A stretch of 64,000 nucleotides of DNA from assembly GCA_023392125.1 (NCBI GenBank), contig JAEVZS010000031.1:1-64000 (forward strand). The letters are read 5' to 3'. The position numbers and the translations under genes are program-made. Origin of the DNA: Bacteroidota bacterium. GTDB taxonomy: Bacteria > Bacteroidota > Bacteroidia > Cytophagales > Cytophagaceae. Under the pieces are notes generated by a model. That model was not told the origin of the DNA. It searched no databases and saw only the letters and a program-made list of their open reading frames with translations. Positions 33,326 through 41,452 of this stretch are shown here, one piece after another (positions within the stretch are counted from its first letter, which is position 1; every line of letters starts with the position of its first letter).

Positions 33326-34621
33326 ATGAAAGGAATTGTGTTGCTTTGTTGCCTGCTCGCAGGTATAGCACATTGCCGCCTTCTGAGCGCTCAGGATACA
33401 CTCAGACTCAATCGTCAACAATGTGAAAATATTTTCCTGAAAGAAAACCTCCTTCTTATTGCCGAACGACTGAATATTGACCGGGCTCAGGCATTACACC
33501 TTCAGGCAAGGCTATGGCCCAATCCGACTTTTACACTTGATCAGGTCAACTTCTGGGCTACTCCGGGCCAGCTCGAAGGAATGGATGGTGTGCCCCCGCT
33601 CTTCGGAAAGTTTGGCCGCAACCAGGAATTCTGTTCAGAACTTGAACAATTGATACTCACCGCCGGAAAACGTAAAAAGCTGATGGCTATCGAGCAGGTA
33701 TCTGTCGATATGGCCGGCGAATATTTTGAGGAGCTGCTCCGGAACTTAAAGATAGAGTTTCGAAAATCCGTTACAGAGCTTCAGTATCTGCAACGGTACC
33801 GGGACATCTATGCAGATGAAGTAAGCTCCCTGCAAACCCTGATCAGAGCTTATTCCAATCAGGTTGATCAGGGCAATGTCGGACAGGGAGAATACATACG
33901 TCTGAGAGCCCTGCTGATGGAAATAAATAAAGAGATAAATAATGTAACCAAAGAAATAAACCTGGTCCAGAGAGAACTTAAAACTCTTATGCGTCTGAAT
34001 CCTGCTGCCATACTGATAGTGGAGGAGACCGATTATATACCGGATGTGAGCATGATTCGCTCACTCAACCTGAATAATCTGCTGGAGCAGGCACGTGAAA
34101 ACCGCCCGGATCTGAAAATAGCACAGCTGGAAGAAAACTACCACAACCGTGTCTGGGAATATGAAAAAGCACAGCGTATGCCCAATGTTACTCTCAAAGC
34201 AGCCTATGACCGCGGCGGAAATGCCATGCTTAATTTTGTCGGTTTCGGATTTTCTATGGATCTGCCCTTTTTTAACCGGAATCAGGGCAATATAAAACAT
34301 GCCCAAATAGGCATTGAGCAGGCCAAAATCATGAATGAGCAGCAACAGTTGACCGTTCAGAACAGTGTCACGCTGGCATACCAGAATCTATTTGCCTCAC
34401 TCTCTTTTATGGAAACCATTGACCCCGGATATGAGGCCAGTCTTGACAAGCTTCTGCAGAGCTATACCAGAAATTTTGCATCCCGGAACATCAGCATGCT
34501 CGAATACATCGATTTTCTGAATGCTTACCTGGACAATAAAAAAATCATTATCGAATCGGGCAGAGACGTTAATAACAACTTTGAAGAACTGCAATACGAG
34601 ATTGGCAAAGATCTCAACTGA
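33326..34621 (+). CDS. TolC-family outer membrane efflux protein
   Basis: A 431-residue outer-membrane channel subunit. Signal peptide about 1-22. Two repeats rich in long amphipathic helices, as in TolC/CusC (QLEGMDGVPPLFG insertion, RNLKIEFRKSVTELQYLQRY, NLVQRELKTLMRLNP, RPDLKIAQLEENYHN). It lacks a lipobox, unlike CusC. It is the first gene of a TolC-adaptor-RND set (33326-38877) behind a two-component system and would form the exit duct of the tripartite pump. Confidence 0.88.
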   Translation: MKGIVLLCCLLAGIAHCRLLSAQDTLRLNRQQCENIFLKENLLLIAERLNIDRAQALHLQARLWPNPTFTLDQVNFWATPGQLEGMDGVPPLFGKFGRNQEFCSELEQLILTAGKRKKLMAIEQVSVDMAGEYFEELLRNLKIEFRKSVTELQYLQRYRDIYADEVSSLQTLIRAYSNQVDQGNVGQGEYIRLRALLMEINKEINNVTKEINLVQRELKTLMRLNPAAILIVEETDYIPDVSMIRSLNLNNLLEQARENRPDLKIAQLEENYHNRVWEYEKAQRMPNVTLKAAYDRGGNAMLNFVGFGFSMDLPFFNRNQGNIKHAQIGIEQAKIMNEQQQLTVQNSVTLAYQNLFASLSFMETIDPGYEASLDKLLQSYTRNFASRNISMLEYIDFLNAYLDNKKIIIESGRDVNNNFEELQYEIGKDLN

Positions 34622-34674
34622 CAGAAGAACATCAAAAAGCATTTACGCCAAAACACTAGCGAGATACAAAAACA

Positions 34675-35784
34675 ATGAAAACATACAATAAACTGGGTGC
34701 CCTGCTCTTACTGACCACGCTTTCAGCCTGTCAGCACCAGGCAAAACCGGAAGAACAGGAGAAAGCCGAAAAAAAACATTATTGTATTGATAAAATATTC
34801 AAACAGCGGATACGCTTTGACTCCTGTACAATCAGACCGGTTAGCGAGGGGATTCCTCTTACCGGCATTATTGAAAGCAACCCTGATAAGGTAATCAGTT
34901 TTTTGAGCCTTGTTAACGGCATTATTGCCAATACCTATTTCGCACTTGGAGATAAAGTTGTCAAAGGACAATTGCTCGCCGAGCTGAGGAGCTCCGAGCT
35001 TAGCACACTGCAATCGGAGCAGAAAACACTGGAATCCCAGATTCGTGTGACTGAACGAAAAATGCAGTCGGTAAAATCCATGTTTGAAGACGGCATTGCC
35101 TCTCAGAAAGACCTTCTCGAAGCTGAAAGTGAGCTAACGATCGCCAAAGTTCAGCTTGAAAAAGTCAATTCGATACTTTCGCTGTACAGCGCCAGCTCCG
35201 ATCGTGGAGTTTTTCAGATCAAAGCGCCAGCATCCGGGATTATAACTGCCAAAAATATTACTCCGGGTATGCAGATTTCCGGTGAAAGCGCACCTCTATT
35301 TACCATTTCCGACCTTAGTGAGGTATGGGTGCTGCTCAATATATACGCAGGCAATGTTGCCCGGATAGAACCCGGCCTCGAAGTGGAAATCAAAACACTT
35401 TCGTATCCTGATCAGGTATTCAGGGGAAAAATCGGAGCGCTTTCTCAGGTATTTGACAGCGAAGAACGGGTAATGAAAGCCCGGGTGGTAATGAAAAACA
35501 GTGAATATAAGCTAAAGCCGGGCATGCTCACAGATGTCACCGCCTTAAGGCATCAGAATACCCAGGCAATTGCCATTCCTACCAGTGCGCTCATTTTTGA
35601 TGACAATCACAACTTTGTAGTAATCTATAAAGATGACTGCAATCTGGAAGTAAGACCGGTTGAAATTCTTACCAAAAGCAACGGAACTGCTTTTATTTCC
35701 AGTGGCCTTAATGAAAACGAACAGGTAATATCCAGAAATCAGCTGCTCATTTACGAGCAAATCAAAAGTGTTCATAACAATTAA
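34675..35784 (+). CDS. RND efflux periplasmic adaptor lipoprotein (HlyD/CusB family)
   Basis: A 369-residue membrane-fusion protein. Lipoprotein signal with lipobox LSAC (Cys19). Barrel-sandwich hybrid halves around VNGIIANTYFALGDKVVKGQLLAEL and KAPASGIITAKNITPGMQISG enclose a coiled-coil hairpin (about 105-170). A beta-barrel domain follows (LSEVWVLLNIYAGNVARIEPG) and a membrane-proximal domain at the C-terminus. It links the TolC-like channel upstream with the CzcA/CusA pump 6 bp downstream. No His-rich N-terminus, so metal binding is not visible in this subunit. Confidence 0.9.
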   Translation: MKTYNKLGALLLLTTLSACQHQAKPEEQEKAEKKHYCIDKIFKQRIRFDSCTIRPVSEGIPLTGIIESNPDKVISFLSLVNGIIANTYFALGDKVVKGQLLAELRSSELSTLQSEQKTLESQIRVTERKMQSVKSMFEDGIASQKDLLEAESELTIAKVQLEKVNSILSLYSASSDRGVFQIKAPASGIITAKNITPGMQISGESAPLFTISDLSEVWVLLNIYAGNVARIEPGLEVEIKTLSYPDQVFRGKIGALSQVFDSEERVMKARVVMKNSEYKLKPGMLTDVTALRHQNTQAIAIPTSALIFDDNHNFVVIYKDDCNLEVRPVEILTKSNGTAFISSGLNENEQVISRNQLLIYEQIKSVHNN

Positions 35785-35790
35785 AAGCAT

Positions 35791-38700
35791 ATGCAAAAGT
35801 TTATTCAGTGCATAGTAGCGTTTTCATTAAAGAATTCAATTATTGTATTCTTTCTTACCGCACTTCTGCTCATCGCCGGAGTAGTCAGCTATATTCACAC
35901 ACCCATTGAAGCTTTCCCTGATGTAACCAATACCAGAGCAAGAATTATTACCCAGTGGCCAGGGCGGAGCGCAGAAGAAGTCGAAAAGTTTGTTACACTG
36001 CCGATATCCAAGGTAGTCAATACTATTCCCCGCAAATCGCAGGTTCGCTCCATCTCCCTGTTCGGACTTTCTGTTGTTACAGTCATTTTTGAAGATGACG
36101 TAGATGACTTCTATGCCCAGCAGTACGCAGCCAACCGTCTTCAGGGAGTAGATCTGCCGGCCGGAGCTGATGCTGCGATTGAGCCACCCTACGGAGCTAC
36201 CGGAGAAATCTTCCGCTATGTTGTCAAAAGCGATCGTCCGATCAAAGAAATAACAGCCATTCATGACTGGGTAATTGAACGCGAGCTGGTTTCCGTACCG
36301 GGAGTAGCTGATGTTGTAAGCTTCGGCGGTGAAGAAAAAATATACGAAATAAAAATCAATCCCACCGAGCTGGCTAATTATGACCTTTCGCCATTAGAAG
36401 TTTTTGAGGCTGTTTCCAAGAGTAATATCAATGTGGGTGGTGATATCATTGATCAGGGAAGCCAGGCTTATGTGGTACGCGGTGTTGGTCTGCTCGAAAG
36501 ACTTGAGGATATTGAAAACATACTGATCCAAGTCAGAGGATCAACCCCGATTATGGTAAAGCATGTAGCCGAAGTCAAAATCGGAGCCAAACCACGTCTG
36601 GGCCATGTCGGCCTGCAGGATGATGAAGATCTGGTCGAAGGCATTGTCATCATGCTTCGCGGCGAAAACCCGGGTGAAGTGATCGGGCGGCTCAAGGAAC
36701 GAATCGCTGATCTCAACAACCGGATTCTTCCCAATGATGTCAAAATCGAGCCATTTATCGACCGTACTGAACTGGTTGACGCAACTGTAAATACCGTCAC
36801 TAAAAACATCATTGAGGGTGTATTTCTCGTCTCCGTTATTGTTTTTATCTTCCTTTTCAACTGGCGCACTACTGTCATTGTAGCATCCGTTATACCCCTT
36901 TCTTTCCTTTTTGCCATTGTAATGCTCCGTATTCAGGGGCTGCCAGCCAATCTGATTTCCATGGGCGCTATTGACTTTGGCTTGCTGCTGGAAGGAACAC
37001 TCGTAATCGTAGAAACAGTATTCGTTGCCATGGAGAAGCGTGCACATCAGCTCGGGATGGAAAAATTCAACTCCATCAGCAAGCTTGGATTAATCAAGAA
37101 AAGCGCCGGCAGTGTGGCTTCCTACATCGTTTTTGCCCAGATTATTCTTATAGTCGCGCTCCTTCCCATATTCTCTTTCCAAAAAGTAGAAGGGAAAATG
37201 TTTTCACCGCTTGCCTTCACCCTGGGCTATGCTCTTCTTGGTTCTTTATTACTTAGCATTACTTATGTACCAGCCATGTGCAAGGTGATGCTGACAAAAA
37301 ATATAAAAGAAAGAGAAAATGTGATCGCCCGCTTTTTTCGGACCAATCTGTTCCGTCTTTTCCTCTGGAGCAATAAAAACCGGAAAATCACTGTATATGG
37401 ATTCCTCATATTATTGATGGCCTGTGTCGTCCAGTTCCTGTTTTACGGATCAGAGTTTATCCCCAAACTAAACGAAGGAGCCATTTATGTAAGAGCAACA
37501 CTTCCCAACAGTGTCAATCTCGAAGAGTCCGTAAGGCTTGGCAAGGAAATGAAAGCAAAGCTCAGAGAGTTTGACGAGGTTAAGTTTGTTCTGAATCAGA
37601 CAGGAAGGCCCAATGATGGTACAGATCCTACCGGTTTCTTCAATATCGAATTTCACATACAGCTTTATCCGGAAAAAGAATGGAAACGTACGATCAGAAA
37701 AGATGATTTGCTGGACGAAATGCGTAAGAAGCTGGAAATCTATCCCGGTATTATTTTCGGATTCAGTCAGCCCATTCAGGATAATGTGGAAGAATATGTG
37801 GCCGGAGTGAAAAGCTCACTGGTGGTTAAAATATTCGGAGATGATCTTTTCGAGCTTGAAGAATATGCCGATCAGGTCGCTCATGTACTAAGAGATGTTG
37901 AAGGAATCGAAGACCTGAATGTATACCGGAACATCGGCCTTCCCGAACTGCGAATACAGCTACACGATCACAAATTGTCCCGCTACGCAGTAGACATCGC
38001 CGATGCGCAGGCAGTAATTGAGATGGCCATCGGGGGCAGAGCCGCTACCAAATTTTATGAAAACGAGCGCATGTTTGATGTGCGTCTGCGTTTTTCGAAA
38101 GAATACCGGGATACCGATATCAAAATCGGAGAAATTCTCATACCTACCAAAGACGGAAAGCGGGTACCTCTGAAAGAGATTGCCACTATTGGCTTTCACA
38201 CAGGACCTACCTTTATCTACCGGGAAGGGAGCAGTCGCTATATAGCGGTCGGATTCAGCATAGAAGGCCGGGATCTGGGCAGCACGATCACTGAAGCCAG
38301 AGAAAAGGTAAACGCACGTGTAAAGCTTCCGGAAAACACTAAAATGGAATGGGCAGGTGAGTTCGAGAGTAAGGAAAGGGCCGGGCGGCAGCTCGCTGTA
38401 ATCGTACCTGCCGTACTTCTTCTCATCCTGTTCCTGCTCTACTTTAATTTTGGTACAGTCAAAGATACGCTGATTGCTGCCAGCACCATTCCATTTGCTT
38501 TTATTGGAGGCTTTATCTCCCTTTGGGCAACACAAACCATATTCGGTATCTCTGCTGGTATTGGTTTTATCATCCTGTTTGGAGTAAATACCATCAACAG
38601 CATCATCCTGATCGCTGTCATGCGGGACAATCTGCAACATCGCATGTCTCTGGGTGAGGCTGTTTCCAACGGAGTTTACAGCAGAATCAGACCTATTGTC

Positions 38701-38877
38701 ATGATTGCCCTTATGGGATCGATGGGATTGTTGCCTGCTGCTTTATCTACAGGCATGGGTTCCGAAATACAGAAACCTTTGGCTATCATGATTGTAGGCG
38801 GTCTTCTGATCTGTATGATTCTTTCACTGACCGTATTGCCTCAGGTCTTCTATCTGGCCTATCGCCGAAAAAAATAG
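35791..38877 (+). CDS. CzcA/CusA-type heavy-metal efflux RND pump
   Basis: A 1028-residue inner-membrane RND transporter with about 12 membrane helices and two large periplasmic loops. N-terminal FLTALLLIAGVVSYIHTPIE and AFPDVTNTRARIITQWPG are typical of the heavy-metal branch. The helix-4 motif reads AIDFGLLLEGTLVIVE, so the usual DFGxxxDG aspartate is replaced by glutamate; a variant I associate with Bacteroidota members, with cation specificity unclear. Gene spacing of 6 bp from the adaptor indicates one operon under the upstream two-component system. It exports cations with proton antiport; Co/Zn/Cd versus Cu/Ag cannot be decided. Confidence 0.92.
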   Translation: MQKFIQCIVAFSLKNSIIVFFLTALLLIAGVVSYIHTPIEAFPDVTNTRARIITQWPGRSAEEVEKFVTLPISKVVNTIPRKSQVRSISLFGLSVVTVIFEDDVDDFYAQQYAANRLQGVDLPAGADAAIEPPYGATGEIFRYVVKSDRPIKEITAIHDWVIERELVSVPGVADVVSFGGEEKIYEIKINPTELANYDLSPLEVFEAVSKSNINVGGDIIDQGSQAYVVRGVGLLERLEDIENILIQVRGSTPIMVKHVAEVKIGAKPRLGHVGLQDDEDLVEGIVIMLRGENPGEVIGRLKERIADLNNRILPNDVKIEPFIDRTELVDATVNTVTKNIIEGVFLVSVIVFIFLFNWRTTVIVASVIPLSFLFAIVMLRIQGLPANLISMGAIDFGLLLEGTLVIVETVFVAMEKRAHQLGMEKFNSISKLGLIKKSAGSVASYIVFAQIILIVALLPIFSFQKVEGKMFSPLAFTLGYALLGSLLLSITYVPAMCKVMLTKNIKERENVIARFFRTNLFRLFLWSNKNRKITVYGFLILLMACVVQFLFYGSEFIPKLNEGAIYVRATLPNSVNLEESVRLGKEMKAKLREFDEVKFVLNQTGRPNDGTDPTGFFNIEFHIQLYPEKEWKRTIRKDDLLDEMRKKLEIYPGIIFGFSQPIQDNVEEYVAGVKSSLVVKIFGDDLFELEEYADQVAHVLRDVEGIEDLNVYRNIGLPELRIQLHDHKLSRYAVDIADAQAVIEMAIGGRAATKFYENERMFDVRLRFSKEYRDTDIKIGEILIPTKDGKRVPLKEIATIGFHTGPTFIYREGSSRYIAVGFSIEGRDLGSTITEAREKVNARVKLPENTKMEWAGEFESKERAGRQLAVIVPAVLLLILFLLYFNFGTVKDTLIAASTIPFAFIGGFISLWATQTIFGISAGIGFIILFGVNTINSIILIAVMRDNLQHRMSLGEAVSNGVYSRIRPIVMIALMGSMGLLPAALSTGMGSEIQKPLAIMIVGGLLICMILSLTVLPQVFYLAYRRKK

Positions 38878-38931
38878 AATAGCATATCGTTTTTATTGTT
38901 GTTTATAGATGTTTTAGATTTGAGTGCTCCG

Positions 38932-38961
38932 AACGCATGTTCGGAACACTCTTATTTTCAT
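38932..38961 (+). terminator. Terminator after RND efflux operon
   Basis: GAGTG-C-TCCGAAC (38932-38944) pairs with GTTCGGA-A-CACTC (38949-38961) with one mismatch and a 4-nt loop, followed by TTATTTT. It lies between convergent genes and ends the efflux operon. Confidence 0.75.
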
Positions 38962-38967
38962 GACAGT

Positions 38968-40251
38968 TTACACCTTATCTCTTTCCAGAATCATTGAGGT
39001 GGCCAGCCATGCGGAAACAACTGCTCCCCCCACATGTTCTCCGGGCGGATATACACTGTTGCCGATATAATAAATATCCTCTTCCGGATCATATACCGGT
39101 GGTTTTTCAAAACCCTCCGGCAATACATACCTGGAATGCTGACTGGAAATACCATAAAGACTCCGGAATGTATCCGGGGAAACAAACTTTTTGCACAATA
39201 CCGCATTTCCAAATCCGGGTATACGTTCTTCAATACTTCCGAAAATATACTCTATCATACGTTGCTGAGTCTCTTCATCAAAATGTGTATATCCCCTGGG
39301 TCCCATAAAATAAATATTAACCGTATAATAATCTTCCTTTTCGCTCAGCAGACTTCGTACTATATGAAAACCAAATGCTTCCGGCAATATACCCTGATCC
39401 AGCGTACCGAGCCAGTTTTTTACCCCGGCAGGCATAATAGTAAACGTATTGATTTCCTTAGGAAAAACCAGTCTTTTACTAAGAGCAACATACAACATGT
39501 TAATATGTAACAATTGCTTACAGTTTTCAGGATACAAATGCCAGCGGGGCACGCTGCTGATCACATTATCCGCCTGCCAGGCACCATCTGTGGTATACAC
39601 TTCCTTCTGTCTGCCGTGGCTTTCTGCTTTGAGTACCCGCGTATTGTAGATGATCTTACCACCCCGGTCAGTAAATGTCTTCACCATAGCTTCCGTAATA
39701 GCCCCTGGCCCGCCAACCGGTACTATTGCTTTTTCATAGCCATAATTATATCTGTTTGAAAAATTCTCACGCAATGCCTGCAGCAGCACATCTCCCGGGG
39801 CCATGGCAAGTGCATACGATAAGACTGCAATCAGATCCTTGAACCCGGAAGACTTCAGGTTGTGATCAATCAATTCTTCCAGATTAGCATATCGGTTCTT
39901 ACGGATTGAGTATATGGCCCGCAAAAGATCAGGCGCATAAGGCAACAGGCGAAATAAGCCCTGAGCGGTGGCTGGATTTAACAGTAAGTTCCCGACACAA
40001 AAAATCTGCCTGGCCGGCAGAAATTTCACAGGCACTTCCAGCGTCTGCAGAATTTTTCCAAATCCTGACCCGAAATCATTACAGGCAGTAGCAAACTCGT
40101 AGCCGTCGATATAGCTACTTCCGCAAAGCCCTCCTGCTTTCTGATTTTGTTCGATGATCAATACATCTTTTCCTTCTTTTTGCAGTCGGAGACCTGCTGT
40201 AAGGCCAGCCAGTCCTGCTCCTGCCACAATAACAGAATGTGTTTGTTTCAT
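38968..40251 (-). CDS. FAD-dependent oxidoreductase (phytoene desaturase/amine oxidase-like)
   Basis: A 427-residue flavoprotein. I start at the ATG at 40251 because it stands directly before the dinucleotide-binding strand HSVIVAGAGLAGLTAG; an ATG 42 bp upstream only adds a hydrophobic leader. The second FAD contact is AGGLCGS, and near the C-terminus ENIYYIGNSVYPPGEHVGG-like residues (YYIGNSVYPPGEHVGGAV) match the CrtI/amine-oxidase carboxy motif. Similar proteins act on carotenoids or retinol, or as uncharacterised desaturase relatives. No carotenoid genes are nearby, so the substrate is open. Confidence 0.83.
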   Translation of the reverse strand: MKQTHSVIVAGAGLAGLTAGLRLQKEGKDVLIIEQNQKAGGLCGSSYIDGYEFATACNDFGSGFGKILQTLEVPVKFLPARQIFCVGNLLLNPATAQGLFRLLPYAPDLLRAIYSIRKNRYANLEELIDHNLKSSGFKDLIAVLSYALAMAPGDVLLQALRENFSNRYNYGYEKAIVPVGGPGAITEAMVKTFTDRGGKIIYNTRVLKAESHGRQKEVYTTDGAWQADNVISSVPRWHLYPENCKQLLHINMLYVALSKRLVFPKEINTFTIMPAGVKNWLGTLDQGILPEAFGFHIVRSLLSEKEDYYTVNIYFMGPRGYTHFDEETQQRMIEYIFGSIEERIPGFGNAVLCKKFVSPDTFRSLYGISSQHSRYVLPEGFEKPPVYDPEEDIYYIGNSVYPPGEHVGGAVVSAWLATSMILERDKV

Positions 40252-40537
40252 AATGGTGAATATTATTAAAAAATTACAATTAACTAATTGCAAAACAAAA
40301 CATTACAACATTGAAACGCAGTTATACATTCAAAAAAACATCCATAGCAATGTTGTATAAACAAAAGTCATTTACTATAAATTAAAAGTAGAGGATAAGG
40401 AGTGTTAGTAAATAACTATGAACAATTTACAACAAAGTAACTAAAAGAAAAAATAGTTGCAGCGCCCGGATAATCATTATCAGGTGAATAGTAAACGTTT
40501 CTACATACTTAACACTATCCTTCCCGATAATACGACA

Positions 40538-40675
40538 TCACCCAGTTACTTCTCCTAATTCCATATTCTCATCATTATGCTCCGAAAATCGTCGTGGTAA
40601 AGAATCGGTCTGGCCGGTATAGTATCGGTCCAGACGCTCCGAATACAATATGTAGACGCAATATGTACTTTCCAT
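40538..40675 (-). pseudogene. Truncated second copy of the GIY-YIG nuclease gene
   Basis: Frame MESTYCVYILYSERLDRYY and onward repeats the first 34 residues of the intact gene at 40779-41075 with only a few changes (SLPRRFSEHN for SLSRRLSEHN), then diverges and stops at a TGA after 45 codons. The catalytic Glu and the C-terminal half are missing. It lies 400 bp from the intact start codon and is part of the repeated tRNA/GIY-YIG unit. Confidence 0.8.
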
Positions 40676-40701
40676 TCAGCTGAGAATTAAAAAAACAAAA
40701 A

Positions 40702-40725
40702 GCCTTCGAAATTGCTTCCGAAGGC
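40702..40725 (-). terminator. tRNA-type terminator hairpin, duplicated copy
   Basis: GCCTTCGGAA, loop GCAA, TTTCGAAGGC on the minus strand, followed by a T-rich tract. It is the second copy of the hairpin at 41101-41124; one G-T pair there is an A-T pair here, so the stem is kept. Confidence 0.65.
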
Positions 40726-40733
40726 TTTCAAAG

Positions 40734-40785
40734 CTCCCCCTCTTGGGCTCGAACCAACCCCGACCGTTCGGGGCATGATTAACAG
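40734..40785 (-). repeat. Duplicated 3' half of tRNA-Asn (from anticodon loop to discriminator)
   Basis: On the minus strand CTGTTAATCATG (40785-40774) equals the anticodon loop and 3' anticodon stem of the intact tRNA-Asn, and TTGGTTCGAGCCC plus AAGAGGGGGAG equals its T-arm and 3' acceptor strand. The six bases GGGTCC between them are replaced by a 16-nt perfect hairpin (40758-40773). The 5' half of a tRNA is absent; instead the end of the GIY-YIG gene abuts the loop exactly, and its TAA stop is the TAA of the anticodon loop. It cannot be a working tRNA; it looks like an attachment-site or insertion-junction remnant. Confidence 0.8.
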
Positions 40786-41075
40786 GGCAAGCAGGAAAGC
40801 CGCAGATCGCCCAGCAAAACCGAATCAGCTTTTAAACGCTCGAGGTAAACCCTGCTTTTCATTTGCTTGATTCGTCGCTCAATCCGAACAGCATGCAACC
40901 TGCTTTCGCATGCAATTGATAAATACAATACCCAGGGACGACCACTCCTGGTACTTCCCCCATTATCCTCGCCATTGTGCTCCGAAAGTCGCCGGGATAA
41001 AGAATCGGTCTGACCGGTATAGTATCGGTCCAGACGCTCCGAATACAATATGTAAACACAATATGTACTTTCCAT
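40779..41075 (-). CDS. Small GIY-YIG nuclease-family protein next to tRNA-Asn
   Basis: A 98-residue protein consisting only of a GIY-YIG domain: CVYILYSERLDRYYTGQTD (GIY at 7-9, YIG-like YTG at 19-21), Arg28/Arg29, and a helix with RIERRIKQMK (Glu66) as candidate catalytic residues. The family includes the UvrC N-domain, homing nucleases and the YhbQ/UPF0213 group; this one is nearest in size to the last. It starts 26 bp after the terminator of the tRNA-Asn gene and its stop codon is formed by a duplicated tRNA-Asn anticodon loop. Together with the decayed copy downstream, this suggests a nuclease gene tied to the tRNA site. Activity is not proven by sequence. Confidence 0.8.
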   Translation of the reverse strand: MESTYCVYILYSERLDRYYTGQTDSLSRRLSEHNGEDNGGSTRSGRPWVLYLSIACESRLHAVRIERRIKQMKSRVYLERLKADSVLLGDLRLSCLPC

Positions 41076-41100
41076 TCAACTGAGAATTAAAAAAACAAAA

Positions 41101-41124
41101 GCCTCCGAAATTGCTTCCGAAGGC
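41101..41124 (-). terminator. Terminator of tRNA-Asn
   Basis: GCCTTCGGAA, loop GCAA, TTTCGGAGGC on the minus strand, followed by TTTTGTTTTTTT. It begins 8 bp after the tRNA 3' end. Confidence 0.85.
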
Positions 41125-41132
41125 TTTCAAAG

Positions 41133-41206
41133 CTCCCCCTCTTGGGCTCGAACCAAGGACCCCATGATTAACAGTCATGTGCTCTAACCGACTGAGCTAA
41201 GGAGGA
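41133..41206 (-). tRNA. tRNA-Asn (anticodon GTT)
   Basis: A 74-nt cloverleaf on the minus strand: acceptor TCCTCCT pairs with AGGGGGA; D-arm GCTC/GAGC with loop AGTCGGTTA; anticodon stem CATGA/TCATG with loop CTGTTAA, anticodon GTT; variable GGGTC; T-arm CTTGG/CCAAG with loop TTCGAGC; discriminator G. CCA is not encoded. A matching promoter lies upstream and a terminator downstream. Confidence 0.97.
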
Positions 41207-41226
41207 GTATTTCCCGTTTGGGACTG

Positions 41227-41257
41227 CAATATTAGAAGTAATTTTCATTCTATGCAA
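41227..41257 (-). promoter_or_regulatory. Probable promoter of tRNA-Asn
   Basis: On the minus strand TTG (41257-41255), a 20-nt spacer and TAATATTG (41234-41227) fit the Bacteroidota pattern TTTG-N19/20-TAnnTTTG with one mismatch in the -7 box. Transcription would begin about 14 nt before the tRNA. Confidence 0.5.
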
Positions 41258-41452
41258 GCCCCTTTGATTATTTTTTTGACAAAACAACCAATAATCTGTA
41301 AATCAACATATATTAATTTAATAAAGATCCTGAAGCACAATTTCACTCAGGATTTTGGCACAAAATTTTCTATAACACCTGACTAAAGAACCATTATTAC
41401 CTAAAAACTTGTTAAACTCATTGTTCAAACATTTAAAACCTGAACGAGAAAT

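Noticed and set aside
37960..38640. 226-codon minus-strand open frame inside the RND pump gene
   Set aside because: Antisense to conserved transporter helices; no family resemblance.
40963..41178. Minus-strand frame MTVNHGVLGSSPRG... running through the tRNA-Asn gene
   Set aside because: It is translation of the tRNA 3' half, its terminator and the out-of-frame start of the GIY-YIG gene; a common false ORF at tRNA genes in this phylum.
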